Positions 1-8,238 of a stretch of 64,000 nucleotides of DNA are shown piece after piece. The stretch spans positions 1 to 64,000 of the forward strand of contig JBDTMZ010000159.1 in assembly GCA_039934035.1 (NCBI GenBank). The letters are read 5' to 3'. Made by a program: the position numbers and the translations under genes. The notes beneath the pieces are model-generated. The model did not search any database. It saw only the letters and a program-made list of their open reading frames with translations, and was not told where the DNA came from. This DNA comes from Solibacter sp039934035. Its GTDB lineage: Bacteria; Acidobacteriota; Terriglobia; Bryobacterales; Bryobacteraceae. Position 1 is the stretch's first letter. Every line of letters starts with the position of its first letter.

Positions 1-55
1 CGAGCCGGTGGAGGTATCGACTCAGATCGACGTGAACTTCACGTTGAGCCAGTAG
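1..55 (+). CDS. TonB-family protein, C-terminal end (partial)
   Basis: Only the last 17 codons lie in the window, read from base 2 and ending at TAG 53-55. The tail (VSTQIDVNFTLSQ) closely resembles the end of the complete TonB-like protein at 5490-6488 (VQAQIEVNFRLL), which is the last beta strand of a TonB C-terminal domain. TonB transmits the proton-motive force from ExbB/ExbD to outer-membrane receptors. Its position 80 bp upstream of exbB-exbD-exbD fits a tonB-exbB-exbD operon. The assignment rests on a short tail and on context; the rest of the gene is outside the window. Confidence 0.7.
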   Translation, partial: EPVEVSTQIDVNFTLSQ

Positions 56-135
56 CCAGTAACCAGCACAGAAGTTCCGGCGCCTCAAGTGGGCCGGCAG
101 AAAGTACAAATCAACTCGCAGGAGAGACGAAACCT

Positions 136-870
136 ATGCTTTTGCAACTACAAATCTGGTCGCTGTATCTGCTTCAGGAAAGCGGCAGCACCGTTAGTTG
201 GGATCCCGCATCCCTTTGGAAGCAGATGGGCCCGTTGGCGAAAGCCGTCGTGGTCGGTCTGTTCATCATGTCCGCCTATTCCATCGGCGTCATGATCGAT
301 CGTCTGATGGCCTATAGCGCGGCCCGGAAGCAGTCGCGCCAGTTCGCGCCGGCGGTGGCCGGAGCGCTGCGTGAAGGAAAGCTGGATGAGGCCGTAAAGA
401 TTGCCGACCGGTTCAAGAAGAGCCATTTGGCGAAAGTCGTTGTTGCCGGTCTGCAGGAGTTCCAGGCTCACCAGATCAGCTCGGAGATTCCGGGCGAAGA
501 AATCGAAGCCTCCAAGCGTGCTTTGGAACGCGCGGAAGCCATTGTCCACGCTGAGCTGAAGCGCGGCGTCAGCGCGCTCGCGACCATCGGTTCCACTGCC
601 CCGTTCGTGGGACTGTTCGGCACCGTCGTCGGCATCATCAACGCGTTCAAGGGCATTTCGAACGAGAAGTCGACCGGTCTGGGCGCCGTCGCCGGTGGTA
701 TTTCGGAAGCGCTGGTGACCACCGCTATCGGACTGTTCGTGGCCATTCCCGCTGTCTGGATGTATAACCTTTTCACCAACAAGATCGAATCGTTTGACGT
801 GGAAATGGGGAACTCGAGCAGCGAATTGATCGACTACTTCCTGAAGCGTTCGCAGCGCGCCCGTAAGTAG
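136..870 (+). CDS. exbB: ExbB/TolQ/MotA-family proton channel subunit
   Basis: This 244-residue inner-membrane protein forms the proton channel that, with ExbD, energises TonB. Hydrophobic segments lie near residues 35-56, 145-171 and 190-212, the three-helix layout of the MotA/TolQ/ExbB family. The signature stretch from ATIGSTAPFVGLFGTVVGI into the last helix is intact, as is the conserved FKGIS region. A GGAGAG ribosome site sits just before ATG 136. It lies between a TonB tail and two exbD genes, so a TonB energising complex is more likely than Tol-Pal or flagellar motor use, although TolQ cannot be excluded by sequence alone. The length is normal for the family. Confidence 0.93.
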   Translation: MLLQLQIWSLYLLQESGSTVSWDPASLWKQMGPLAKAVVVGLFIMSAYSIGVMIDRLMAYSAARKQSRQFAPAVAGALREGKLDEAVKIADRFKKSHLAKVVVAGLQEFQAHQISSEIPGEEIEASKRALERAEAIVHAELKRGVSALATIGSTAPFVGLFGTVVGIINAFKGISNEKSTGLGAVAGGISEALVTTAIGLFVAIPAVWMYNLFTNKIESFDVEMGNSSSELIDYFLKRSQRARK

Positions 871-904
871 TCAGACTGTTTTTGGGATCGGCGAGTTGAT
901 TTGC

Positions 905-926
905 GGGGAGCCCTCACGGGCTCCCC
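905..926 (+). other. Perfect hairpin between exbB and exbD
   Basis: GGGGAGCCC (905-913) and GGGCTCCCC (918-926) form a perfect 9-bp stem closed by TCAC. No T-run follows, so it is not a classical terminator. It ends 30 nt before the exbD ATG. A stabilising or processing hairpin that sets the exbB:exbD ratio is possible; this is inference. Confidence 0.6.
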
Positions 927-955
927 GGCTTCTGCCGAATTCCGGGAGAGAGACA

Positions 956-1426
956 ATGACGGGAGAAAAGAAGAAATTTACCGCGCCGCCGCCCGTTGCC
1001 GACATTAATGTGACGCCGATGGTCGACGTCATGCTGGTGATGCTGATCATCTTCATGGTCATCACACCGATGTTGTCGAAGGGTGTCAGCGTCGAGCTCG
1101 TGAAGACCATGCACCCCATTGCGATGCAGGCTGCCGACAAGAGTGATGCCATCGTTTGTGCCATCACGCGAGATGGCAAGACGTTCCTGGGAACGACTGC
1201 CACGACGCCTGAAGATCTACCCAACAAAGTCAAAGATCTGCTGGCCAATCGTCTCGACAAGACGGTCTTCGTGAAGGCTGATGCGCGCGCCCGCTACGAA
1301 CGGGTCGTCGATGTGGTGGACAATTTGCGTGCTGCGGGCGTCGACCAACTCGGTCTTCTGACCGACCAGCAGGATGCGACGAAGGGCACCAAACCCGCGG
1401 AAGGCGCTGCCCCGGCCGCGCAGTAA
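956..1426 (+). CDS. exbD: ExbD/TolR-family protein (first copy)
   Basis: This 156-residue protein has a short cytoplasmic N-terminus, one membrane helix (about residues 24-42) and a periplasmic domain. The conserved ADINVTPMVDVMLVMLI motif contains Asp24, equivalent to the essential proton-path aspartate of ExbD/TolR. I chose ATG 956 because GGGAGAGAG precedes it and the alignment with the second ExbD begins there; an upstream in-frame start at 896 would add residues read through the hairpin. The C-terminus is Ala/Pro-rich. It lies between exbB and a second exbD, an arrangement common where several TonB receptors are served. Confidence 0.92.
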   Translation: MTGEKKKFTAPPPVADINVTPMVDVMLVMLIIFMVITPMLSKGVSVELVKTMHPIAMQAADKSDAIVCAITRDGKTFLGTTATTPEDLPNKVKDLLANRLDKTVFVKADARARYERVVDVVDNLRAAGVDQLGLLTDQQDATKGTKPAEGAAPAAQ

Positions 1427-1455
1427 GCGAGAACTGTTTCAAAAGGAGCAATCAT

Positions 1456-1881
1456 ATGTCAATGTCCGTCGGCGGGTCTGGTGGCCCGAAAGCAGATATC
1501 AACATGACGCCCATGATCGACGTCCTGCTGGTTCTGATCATCATCTTCATGGTCATCACGCCCTTGACGCCGAAAGGCCTCGAGGCCCTGGTACCGCAGC
1601 CTCCCCCTCCGGATGCCAAGCCGAACCAGTCCGACCAGCGCACCGTCGTCATCACGATTGACGCCAACCACACCATGAGCATCAATAGCGAACCCACGGA
1701 TGAAGCTCGTTTGGGAGGCCGCCTCGAAGACATCTTCAAGACGCGCGCCGAGCGGGTGGTATTCGTCAAGGGCGACCCCAGCATCGATTTCCAGTGGGTC
1801 GCGAAAGCCATTGACATCGCGCACGGTGCGGGTATCGACAAGGTCGGTCTGATGACTGCCAAAGTGGAGGCCGGTCAATAA
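1456..1881 (+). CDS. exbD: ExbD/TolR-family protein (second copy)
   Basis: This 141-residue paralogue of the preceding ExbD keeps the motif ADINMTPMIDVLLVLIIIF, with the proton-path aspartate at Asp22, followed by one membrane helix. A Pro-rich stretch (about 47-53) leads into a periplasmic domain with a conserved FVKGD segment. The start ATG 1456 is preceded by AAAGGAG. The two ExbDs share the N-terminal half but diverge in the periplasmic half, so they may form a hetero-oligomer with ExbB. The TPR lipoprotein gene starts 2 nt after its stop, indicating cotranscription. Confidence 0.92.
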   Translation: MSMSVGGSGGPKADINMTPMIDVLLVLIIIFMVITPLTPKGLEALVPQPPPPDAKPNQSDQRTVVITIDANHTMSINSEPTDEARLGGRLEDIFKTRAERVVFVKGDPSIDFQWVAKAIDIAHGAGIDKVGLMTAKVEAGQ

Positions 1882-1882
1882 T

Positions 1883-2695
1883 ATGCGCAAGGTGATGTTG
1901 GTCCTCGCCGTAGCCGCTCTGGCGCTTGCCAGCACGAGTTGCAATCAGCTCAAGGCGCGCGATGAGCTCAACAAAGGCGTGCAGGCGTTTACCGGCGCGC
2001 AATATCCGGAGGCCGTCGAGCGCTTCAAGCACGCCGTGGAACTCGATCCGGGTTTCTCCGCGGCCCGCCTGTACCTGGCGACTGCGTACATGCAGCAGTA
2101 CATCCCGGGTTCGGATTCGCCCGAGAACAATAACATGGCGACTGCCGCCTTCGAGAATTTCAGGAAGGTGCTCGAAACAGATCCGAAGAACACCGTCGCC
2201 ATCGCGTCCATCGCTTCGCTCAACCTGAACCAGAAGAAATGGGATGAAGCGCAGCAGTGGTACGACAAGCTGATCGCCGTCGAGCCCCAGAATGCCGATG
2301 CCTATTACAGCATGGGCTTCATCGCCTGGTCCAAGTGGTATCCCGTTTACGGTACGGCCCGCGCCAACCTCGGCATGAAACAGGAAGATCCGGGTCCGAT
2401 CAAAGACAAGAAGGTCAAGGAAGAGCTCAAGGCGAAGTACGGTCCGGTGATCGAAGGCGGTCTGGCCGCGCTCGACAAGGCGCTGCAAATCAATCCGGAA
2501 TACGACGACGCCATGGCTTACGAAAACCTGCTCGTCCGCGAACGTGCCGACTTGGCCGACACCAAGGAAGAGTACGAAAAGCAGATCAAAATTGCCGACG
2601 ATTGGGTTCAGAAGGCACTGGCGACCAAGAAAGCCAAGGCCGAGAAGAAGAACAAGACCGGCGGTGGCATCACCATGGACGACACCAAGAAGTAA
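1883..2695 (+). CDS. TPR-repeat protein, probable lipoprotein
   Basis: The protein has 270 residues. The N-terminus is a hydrophobic signal ending LALASTSC (Cys20). The -3 residue is Ser rather than Leu, so the lipobox is imperfect but plausible. Behind it are tetratricopeptide-type helices, with motifs such as GVQAFTGAQYPEAVERFKHA and EAQQWYDKLIAVEPQNADAY, suggesting a protein-interaction scaffold in the periplasm. The C-terminus is Lys-rich. It is the last gene of the exb operon, with a terminator 26 bp on. Such TPR lipoproteins next to ExbBD may assist the energising complex, but no function is established here. Confidence 0.8.
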   Translation: MRKVMLVLAVAALALASTSCNQLKARDELNKGVQAFTGAQYPEAVERFKHAVELDPGFSAARLYLATAYMQQYIPGSDSPENNNMATAAFENFRKVLETDPKNTVAIASIASLNLNQKKWDEAQQWYDKLIAVEPQNADAYYSMGFIAWSKWYPVYGTARANLGMKQEDPGPIKDKKVKEELKAKYGPVIEGGLAALDKALQINPEYDDAMAYENLLVRERADLADTKEEYEKQIKIADDWVQKALATKKAKAEKKNKTGGGITMDDTKK

Positions 2696-2720
2696 GTCAG
2701 TTCCAGCCTTGGTTTTACCT

Positions 2721-2761
2721 GGGGAGCGGGCCGCCATGGCCGGCTCCCCAATTGGTTTTTT
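2721..2761 (+). terminator. Rho-independent-type terminator of the exb operon
   Basis: GGGGAGC (2721-2727) pairs with the GGCTCCCC arm (2742-2749), with further G/C pairing inside. It is followed by AATTGG and a run of six T (2756-2761). It lies 26 bp after the TPR gene. Confidence 0.7.
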
Positions 2762-2778
2762 GGGGTCCCCTGCTACAA
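2752..2778 (+). promoter_or_regulatory. Putative promoter of rel with very short leader
   Basis: TTGGTT (2752-2757) could be a -35 element, 15 bp from the extended -10 TGCTACAAT (hexamer 2773-2778). The expected transcription start is about 2785, only about 4 nt before the GTG start at 2789. The -35 overlaps the upstream terminator tail, so the spacing is suboptimal and only the -10 is convincing. Confidence 0.5.
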
Positions 2779-2788
2779 TCAGATTAGA

Positions 2789-5023
2789 GTGCCCTCCGAG
2801 TCTCCCAGCCTCTCCGAATCCGGTCCCGTACCGCCTCCGGGCGACCCCGTTGAGCAGTTGTACGCCGAACTGGAAGCCAAAATTCACGAGTACCGGCCGA
2901 AAGAAGATTTAAGCGCTCTCGAGAAAGCCTTTCGCTTCGCCAGCAAATACCATAAGGGTCAGACCCGCGATTCGGGCGAGCCCTACATGGCCCACCCCGT
3001 CATGGTGGCCCATATCCTCGCCGACATGCGGATGGATGTCGTCGCCATGGAGACCGGCCTCCTGCACGATGTGGTGGAAGATACCAGCGTCACCGTCGAG
3101 CAAGTTCGCAAGGAATTCGGTCCGGACGTGGCGCGCTGCGTCGATGGCGTCACCAAACTCACCAAGCTCGATGTCTTCTCAGCGGAAGACCGCCAGGCGG
3201 AGAGCGTGCGCAAAATGCTCCTCGCCATGGTGGAGGACATTCGCGTCATCCTGGTCAAACTCGCCGACCGCATACACAATATGCGGACCTTGGGATACCT
3301 GAGTCCCGAGCGGCGCGAGCGCATTGCGCGCGAGACCATCGAAATTTACGCGCCTATCGCGCACCGCCTTGGAATGGGTAAGGTGCGCGGCGAACTCGAA
3401 GATCTCGCCTTCCAGCATCTGGAACCCGATGCCTATCAGGAGATCCTCAGTTCGATCGAATCCAAGCGCCATTCCAACGAGGAATTCCTGGTCGAAATCC
3501 GGCAGACCGTGGAGAGCGAGTTGCGCCGCGAAGGCATTCCGGCGCGCATCGATGGCCGCGTCAAGCGCCCCTATTCGGTATTCCAGAAACTCCGCCGGCA
3601 AAAGATTTCGCTCGATCAGGTGTACGACCTGATGGCGCTGCGCATCCTGACCGATTCCGTGAAGAACTGCTACGCGGCCCTGGGCGTGATCCACAATAAA
3701 TGGCGGCCCATTCCCGGCCGCATCAAAGATTTCATCGCTATCCCGCGGCCCAACCTCTACCAGTCCCTCCACACCAGTGTCGTCGGCCCGCACGGGCAGA
3801 CTTTCGAAGTGCAGATCCGTACCGAGGAGATGCACCGAATCGCCGAAGAAGGCATCGCGGCGCATTGGAAATACAAGGAAGGCCGTAAAGGTCCCGCGGC
3901 GGACGATCAGCGGATCGCCTGGCTGCGCCACCTGGTGGAGTGGCAGCGCGACGTGCAGGATTCCGCGGAGTTCATGTCGACCCTCAAAGTCGACCTTTAC
4001 CCCGAAGAGGCCTACACCTTCACGCCGCGTGGCAAAGTCATCATTCTGCCGCGCGACGCCACGCCCATCGATTTCGCCTACGCCATTCACTCCGACGTCG
4101 GCAACACCTGCGTCGGCGCCAAGGTGAACGGGCGCATCGTGCCCCTGCGCTCCACCCTGCGCAATGGCGACATCGTGGAGATCATGACGCAGCCGGGTCA
4201 TGAGCCGAGTAAGGACTGGCTGGCTTTCGTCAAGACCTCGCGCGCCCGCAACAAGATCAAGCACCTGATCAACGCCGGCGAGCGCGTTAAGGCCATCGAA
4301 ATCGGGCAGAAGTACCTCGAAAAGGAATCGCGCCGCTTAGGCGTTTCGCTCAGCAAGGTCACCAAGGCGGATATGGAGCGGGTGGCCGCCGAGTACGGGC
4401 TCAGCAAGATGGAAGACCTGCACGCGGCGCTCGGCTACGGCAAGTTTTCGGCGCGGCAGGTGCTTTCGAAGATTGCTCCCGGGGTGGTGAAGGATGAGAT
4501 TCCCGAACCGCGGCCCGCGCCCGCACCGGAGACTGTCCGCGGCGATGCCGCTCCCGGCGGCAAACAGGGCGGGGGCGATGTCATCAAAGTGCGCGGCCTC
4601 GACGACCTCATGGTCTACCGCGCCAAATGCTGCAACCCCATCCGCGGCGAGGCCATCGTGGGTTATGTGACGCGCGGCAAGGGAGTCGCCGTGCATTCGA
4701 AAGCCTGCCCCAACGTGCAGAGCCTGCTCTACGACGTGGAGCGCAAAATCGAGGTGGAATGGGCGCGCGCGGCGGACGATTCCTTCCCGGTGCGCATCAT
4801 CGTGCACACCGACGATCGGCCAGGCATGCTCAATCAACTCACCAGCGTGCTGTCCGACGAGAATACCAACATCCGCAGCCTCGAAGCGCGCGGCGCCACC
4901 GATCACGATGGCGGTGTGGTCGAGATGACGGTCGACCTTCGCGATAAGAAGCAACTCGAGAAACTGGTCGCTGCCATGCGCCGCATCTCCGGCGTGCGTG
5001 ACGTCGAGCGTCTCTACAACTGA
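2789..5023 (+). CDS. rel: Bifunctional (p)ppGpp synthetase/hydrolase (Rel/SpoT family)
   Basis: This 744-residue protein makes and degrades the stringent-response alarmone (p)ppGpp. Domains in order: HD hydrolase with HDVVED at about 93-98; synthetase (about 240-370) with the substrate-loop region and GRIKDFIAIPRPN, whose RxKD charge pattern is typical of bifunctional Rel rather than RelA; TGS (about 400-460); a zinc-finger/helical region with KCCNP; and a C-terminal ACT domain (about 670-744). Both catalytic domains look intact. The start is GTG 2789 without an obvious ribosome site; an extended -10 lies just upstream. DUF971 follows after 2 nt. Confidence 0.95.
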   Translation: MPSESPSLSESGPVPPPGDPVEQLYAELEAKIHEYRPKEDLSALEKAFRFASKYHKGQTRDSGEPYMAHPVMVAHILADMRMDVVAMETGLLHDVVEDTSVTVEQVRKEFGPDVARCVDGVTKLTKLDVFSAEDRQAESVRKMLLAMVEDIRVILVKLADRIHNMRTLGYLSPERRERIARETIEIYAPIAHRLGMGKVRGELEDLAFQHLEPDAYQEILSSIESKRHSNEEFLVEIRQTVESELRREGIPARIDGRVKRPYSVFQKLRRQKISLDQVYDLMALRILTDSVKNCYAALGVIHNKWRPIPGRIKDFIAIPRPNLYQSLHTSVVGPHGQTFEVQIRTEEMHRIAEEGIAAHWKYKEGRKGPAADDQRIAWLRHLVEWQRDVQDSAEFMSTLKVDLYPEEAYTFTPRGKVIILPRDATPIDFAYAIHSDVGNTCVGAKVNGRIVPLRSTLRNGDIVEIMTQPGHEPSKDWLAFVKTSRARNKIKHLINAGERVKAIEIGQKYLEKESRRLGVSLSKVTKADMERVAAEYGLSKMEDLHAALGYGKFSARQVLSKIAPGVVKDEIPEPRPAPAPETVRGDAAPGGKQGGGDVIKVRGLDDLMVYRAKCCNPIRGEAIVGYVTRGKGVAVHSKACPNVQSLLYDVERKIEVEWARAADDSFPVRIIVHTDDRPGMLNQLTSVLSDENTNIRSLEARGATDHDGGVVEMTVDLRDKKQLEKLVAAMRRISGVRDVERLYN

Positions 5024-5025
5024 AC

Positions 5026-5367
5026 ATGTCACTGATTACCGATCCAGAACATATCGCCATTTCGAAATCCAAGGGCATCAAAATCGATTGGAAGGATGGC
5101 CACAACAGCGATTACGGGCTGGTGTACCTGCGCGACAAATGTCCCTGCGCGACCTGCTCCGGGTCGCACGGCACGCCGCCGCGCCAGCCGCAGGCCGACA
5201 ATCCCTTCCAGATGTTTCAGCCCGCGTTGAAGATGTTGAGCGTGGAACCGGTGGGCAACTACGCCATCCGGATCAATTGGAGCGACGGGCACAATGCCGG
5301 GATCTACTCCTATGAGCACTTCCGGCGGATCTGCCCCTGTCCCCAGTGCAAGGCCGCGCAGCAATAA
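5026..5367 (+). CDS. DUF971 domain protein
   Basis: This 113-residue protein is of the DUF971 family, related to the N-terminal domain of gamma-butyrobetaine hydroxylase. The pattern is visible: I-IDWKDGH, then LRDKCPCATC, and a second repeat-like half IRINWSDGHNAGIYSYEHFRRICPCPQC. The CPCxxC motifs suggest zinc or iron-sulfur binding. Family members often sit near iron-sulfur assembly genes; here the neighbour is rel, 2 nt upstream, so it is probably cotranscribed with rel. The biochemical role is unknown. Confidence 0.85.
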   Translation: MSLITDPEHIAISKSKGIKIDWKDGHNSDYGLVYLRDKCPCATCSGSHGTPPRQPQADNPFQMFQPALKMLSVEPVGNYAIRINWSDGHNAGIYSYEHFRRICPCPQCKAAQQ

Positions 5368-5424
5368 ATTAAGCAATGGCACATGGCTCTGCTTTGTGCA
5401 GGTGAGCGAAGCTCGCCTCGCCCT

Positions 5425-5456
5425 AAATAAAAAAGGCGGTCCGTCGCCGGACCGCC
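5425..5456 (-). terminator. Terminator of the minus-strand tonB gene
   Basis: GGCGGTCCG (5435-5443) and CGGACCGCC (5448-5456) form a perfect 9-bp stem with a TCGC loop. The A-rich run 5425-5434 reads as a T-run on the minus strand, so termination serves the gene ending at 5490. It lies between convergent genes and may work partly in both directions. Confidence 0.8.
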
Positions 5457-5489
5457 TCTCTTAGGGAGCAACCTACTTACAGCCGCTAC

Positions 5490-6488
5490 TTACAGCAATC
5501 GGAAATTGACTTCAATTTGAGCCTGGACCGTGACCGCCTTGCCGTCTTTCACGCCGGGCTTAAACTTCCACTTCTTCACGGCTTCCATCGCCTTCTCGTC
5601 CAGTCCGAGTCCCAGGCTGTGCAGCACACGCATATTGATCGCCTTGCCGCTCGGATCCACTTCCACATAGAGCAGCACGGTTCCCTGATATTTCGCCTTG
5701 CGGGCTTCTTCGGAGTACTCGGGCTCCACCTTGAAGAGCAGCGAAGGCGCGGTCACGCCGCCACCCACCCTGAATACGCCGCCACCCACGCCACCACCTT
5801 CACCGGGGCCGAAACCGCCGCCCTTGCCGGAGCCCACGCCGCCGCCGGAACCGCTGCCGATACCGCCGCCGGATCCGGGACCGTTGGAAAGCGGACCCAG
5901 CTTGCCGAGCGGATCGCCATAGTTGGTGCAGCTCGGGCAATCGGGCAGCTTCACATCGGGAGGCACGATGATGCTCGGCTCCATAGTCAGCTTCGGATTC
6001 GGGTTATTCACTACCGCCATCGGCGGCGTGAACTGCCGCAGCGCCTGCTTGGGCAGTTTGCCCTTGCTCGCCGGCAGCGGAGAACGATCGCCGCCGCCAC
6101 CGCCGCCACCCATCGCCTGTTTCTTTACCGCCGCTTTCACTTCCGGAGGCGCCAAGTCGATCGGCGACACCAAGGGCACGTATTGTTTGACTTTGTCTTG
6201 TACCGCTTTGGAAGACGCAACCGTGAACAACAGCACTGCCGCCAGGACCTGGAACCCCGTCGACAGCATGAACGACTTCTTCTGCCGCCCGTACAGTCCC
6301 CAGATGTCTTTCACCGGCACGGGTTTCGAAGTGACTTCGAGCGGTGGCAGTTTGGGCGGGTTGATGGCGTCTTTGATATTTTGGACGAAGCTCATGTACC
6401 ACGGCTGGCTCATTTCAGGTGCCAGCAAGCGAGATAAATGGTCGTCAGGTTTGGAAAAAAGATTGTTCGGTTGCGACAGGTCAGCCAT
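5490..6488 (-). CDS. tonB: TonB-family energy transducer
   Basis: The protein has 332 residues: a cytoplasmic N-terminus of about 70 residues, one membrane helix (about 73-93), a long Gly/Pro-rich periplasmic linker with two glycine tracts (about 127-133 and 205-245), and a C-terminal TonB domain with YSEEARKAKYQGTVLLYVEV and the family-typical WKFKPG motif. It would couple ExbB/ExbD to outer-membrane receptors. The cytoplasmic N-terminus is longer than in classical TonB. The pair CPSC sits just before the glycine linker. It is transcribed alone towards the rel operon and ends at its own terminator; the exb genes are 5 kb away. Confidence 0.88.
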   Translation of the reverse strand: MADLSQPNNLFSKPDDHLSRLLAPEMSQPWYMSFVQNIKDAINPPKLPPLEVTSKPVPVKDIWGLYGRQKKSFMLSTGFQVLAAVLLFTVASSKAVQDKVKQYVPLVSPIDLAPPEVKAAVKKQAMGGGGGGGDRSPLPASKGKLPKQALRQFTPPMAVVNNPNPKLTMEPSIIVPPDVKLPDCPSCTNYGDPLGKLGPLSNGPGSGGGIGSGSGGGVGSGKGGGFGPGEGGGVGGGVFRVGGGVTAPSLLFKVEPEYSEEARKAKYQGTVLLYVEVDPSGKAINMRVLHSLGLGLDEKAMEAVKKWKFKPGVKDGKAVTVQAQIEVNFRLL

Positions 6489-6741
6489 GTTTATCCACCA
6501 GCTCCCCCTCTGGAGAACCGCTGTCTACGCTCTATTGGACGCTAACACCGATCGGCGCGTTACAGCTTTTGGTAATTCTCTGCCCAGGAAACACACCGCA
6601 ATTTTAGCACATTGAGCCGTCGGTGGCTTGTAAACACAGTACATACGAGTAGACGCATTCTGGATGCAGAGGGTTCAGGAAAGTTCCAGTTTTTGGAATA
6701 TTTCTGACAGGTGCTCTGGGAGGCGCACAGCAGGCTAAGAC

Positions 6742-8202
6742 GTGGCAAAATCGATAGTGATGCAGATTACTGTCGAACGCGGACCTGCCGGACAGGTGAT
6801 GGCGGAAGCCCTGATCGTACCGGTATTTCAGGGGCGGCGGGATAGCCGGTTTGGAGCCGGAGACCTGGTCGATTCCGGTGAGGTGGCGGGAAAGCCCTGC
6901 GAATTGACCCTGTTGCACCACGCCCCCGGGGTGAAGGCAACCAGGGTCCTGCTGGCCGGAGCCGGGAAGCCGGAGAAGTTTGACGCGGCCGAGATGCGGA
7001 GGCTGGCGGGCACGGCGGTCCGTTTCCTCAAGGCCAAGTCGATCAAGCAGGTCGCCTTCGTCCTGGACGCGGAGTTTGCCGGTGACGATTTTGCCTCGGC
7101 GGTCGTCGAAGGCGCCCTCCTCGGCAATTTCGAGCCCGACATCCACAAAACGCAGGACGACAAGAAGTCGTTGGAAGCCCTGATCGTCGCCGGCGATACT
7201 CCCGGACTGGACGCGGCAGTGGAACGCGGCCGGATTCTCGCGGAATCGCAGAATTTTACCCGCGCCCTCGTCAATGAGCCCGCCAACCTGCTGACTCCTT
7301 TGGCGATGGCCGACGCCGCGCAGAAGATGGCGGCGCAGGCGGGCCTGGAGTGCGAGGTGTTGGACAAGGCCGCCATGCAGGCGTTGGGCATGGGCTCGCT
7401 CCTGGGCGTCGCCATAGGCAGCGCCGAGCCCCCGGTGCTGATCGTCCTGCGCTACCGTCCCGCGAACCCCAAGGGGAGCGCGCACCTGGGACTGGTCGGC
7501 AAAGGCGTGACCTTCGACACCGGCGGCATCTCCATCAAGCCGGCCGACGGCATGGAAAAGATGAAGTACGACATGGCGGGCGGCGCCGCCATGATCGGTG
7601 CCATGCGAGCGATCGCCCAGCTAAAGCCTGCGATTCCGGTGACGGGCTTCATCCCCTGCGTGGAAAATATGCCGGGCAGCCGCGCCCAGCGTCCCGGCGA
7701 CATCGTGAAAGCGATGAACGGCAAGACCATCGAAGTGATCAACACCGACGCCGAAGGCCGCCTGATTCTGGCGGACGCCCTCACCTACGCCCGCCAGCAA
7801 GGCTGCACGCACCTTGTGGACGCCGCGACCCTGACCGGCGCGGTGGTGGTGGCGCTCGGTCACCTGAACGTCGGTCTCTTCGCCAGCGACGACGGCATGC
7901 GCGACCGCGTCATGGCGGCATCGCGCGCCGAAGGCGAGCGCATGTGGCCGCTCCCGCTGGAGGAGGACTACAAGGAGTACCTCAAGAGCGCCTTCGCGGA
8001 CGTGGCCAACGTCGGCGGCCGTTGGGGCGGAGCGGTGACGGCGGCCCTGTTCCTCAAGGAATTTTCAGAGGACACCCCATGGGTGCATCTCGATATCGCA
8101 GGTACCGCCTGGCTGGACGATCCCAAGCCGTACATGGCAAAAGGTCCCACGGGCCTGCCGGTGCGCACCCTGGTGCGTCTGGCCATGGACTGGAAAGACT
8201 GA
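6742..8202 (+). CDS. pepA: Leucyl aminopeptidase (M17 family)
   Basis: This 486-residue cytoplasmic metallo-aminopeptidase releases N-terminal residues from peptides. The catalytic signature is complete: GKGVTFDTGGISIKP and KYDMAGGAAM supply the lysines and aspartates, and NTDAEGRLILADAL supplies Asp, Glu and the arginine. The N-terminal third is the variable macro-like domain. The start is GTG 6742 (MAKSIV); ATG 6760 is an alternative and neither has a strong ribosome site. The 253-bp region upstream, shared with divergent tonB, is AT-richer and holds an imperfect inverted repeat around 6680-6706. The gene stands alone. Confidence 0.95.
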   Translation: MAKSIVMQITVERGPAGQVMAEALIVPVFQGRRDSRFGAGDLVDSGEVAGKPCELTLLHHAPGVKATRVLLAGAGKPEKFDAAEMRRLAGTAVRFLKAKSIKQVAFVLDAEFAGDDFASAVVEGALLGNFEPDIHKTQDDKKSLEALIVAGDTPGLDAAVERGRILAESQNFTRALVNEPANLLTPLAMADAAQKMAAQAGLECEVLDKAAMQALGMGSLLGVAIGSAEPPVLIVLRYRPANPKGSAHLGLVGKGVTFDTGGISIKPADGMEKMKYDMAGGAAMIGAMRAIAQLKPAIPVTGFIPCVENMPGSRAQRPGDIVKAMNGKTIEVINTDAEGRLILADALTYARQQGCTHLVDAATLTGAVVVALGHLNVGLFASDDGMRDRVMAASRAEGERMWPLPLEEDYKEYLKSAFADVANVGGRWGGAVTAALFLKEFSEDTPWVHLDIAGTAWLDDPKPYMAKGPTGLPVRTLVRLAMDWKD

Positions 8203-8238
8203 CGAGCGCGGGCCGTTAACCTGGAACCCGCCGCCGCG

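Noticed and set aside
5517..6437. Long plus-strand open frame opposite tonB (306 residues)
   Set aside because: Mirror of the TonB Gly/Pro-rich region; His/Arg-rich composition, no homologous motif and no ribosome site.
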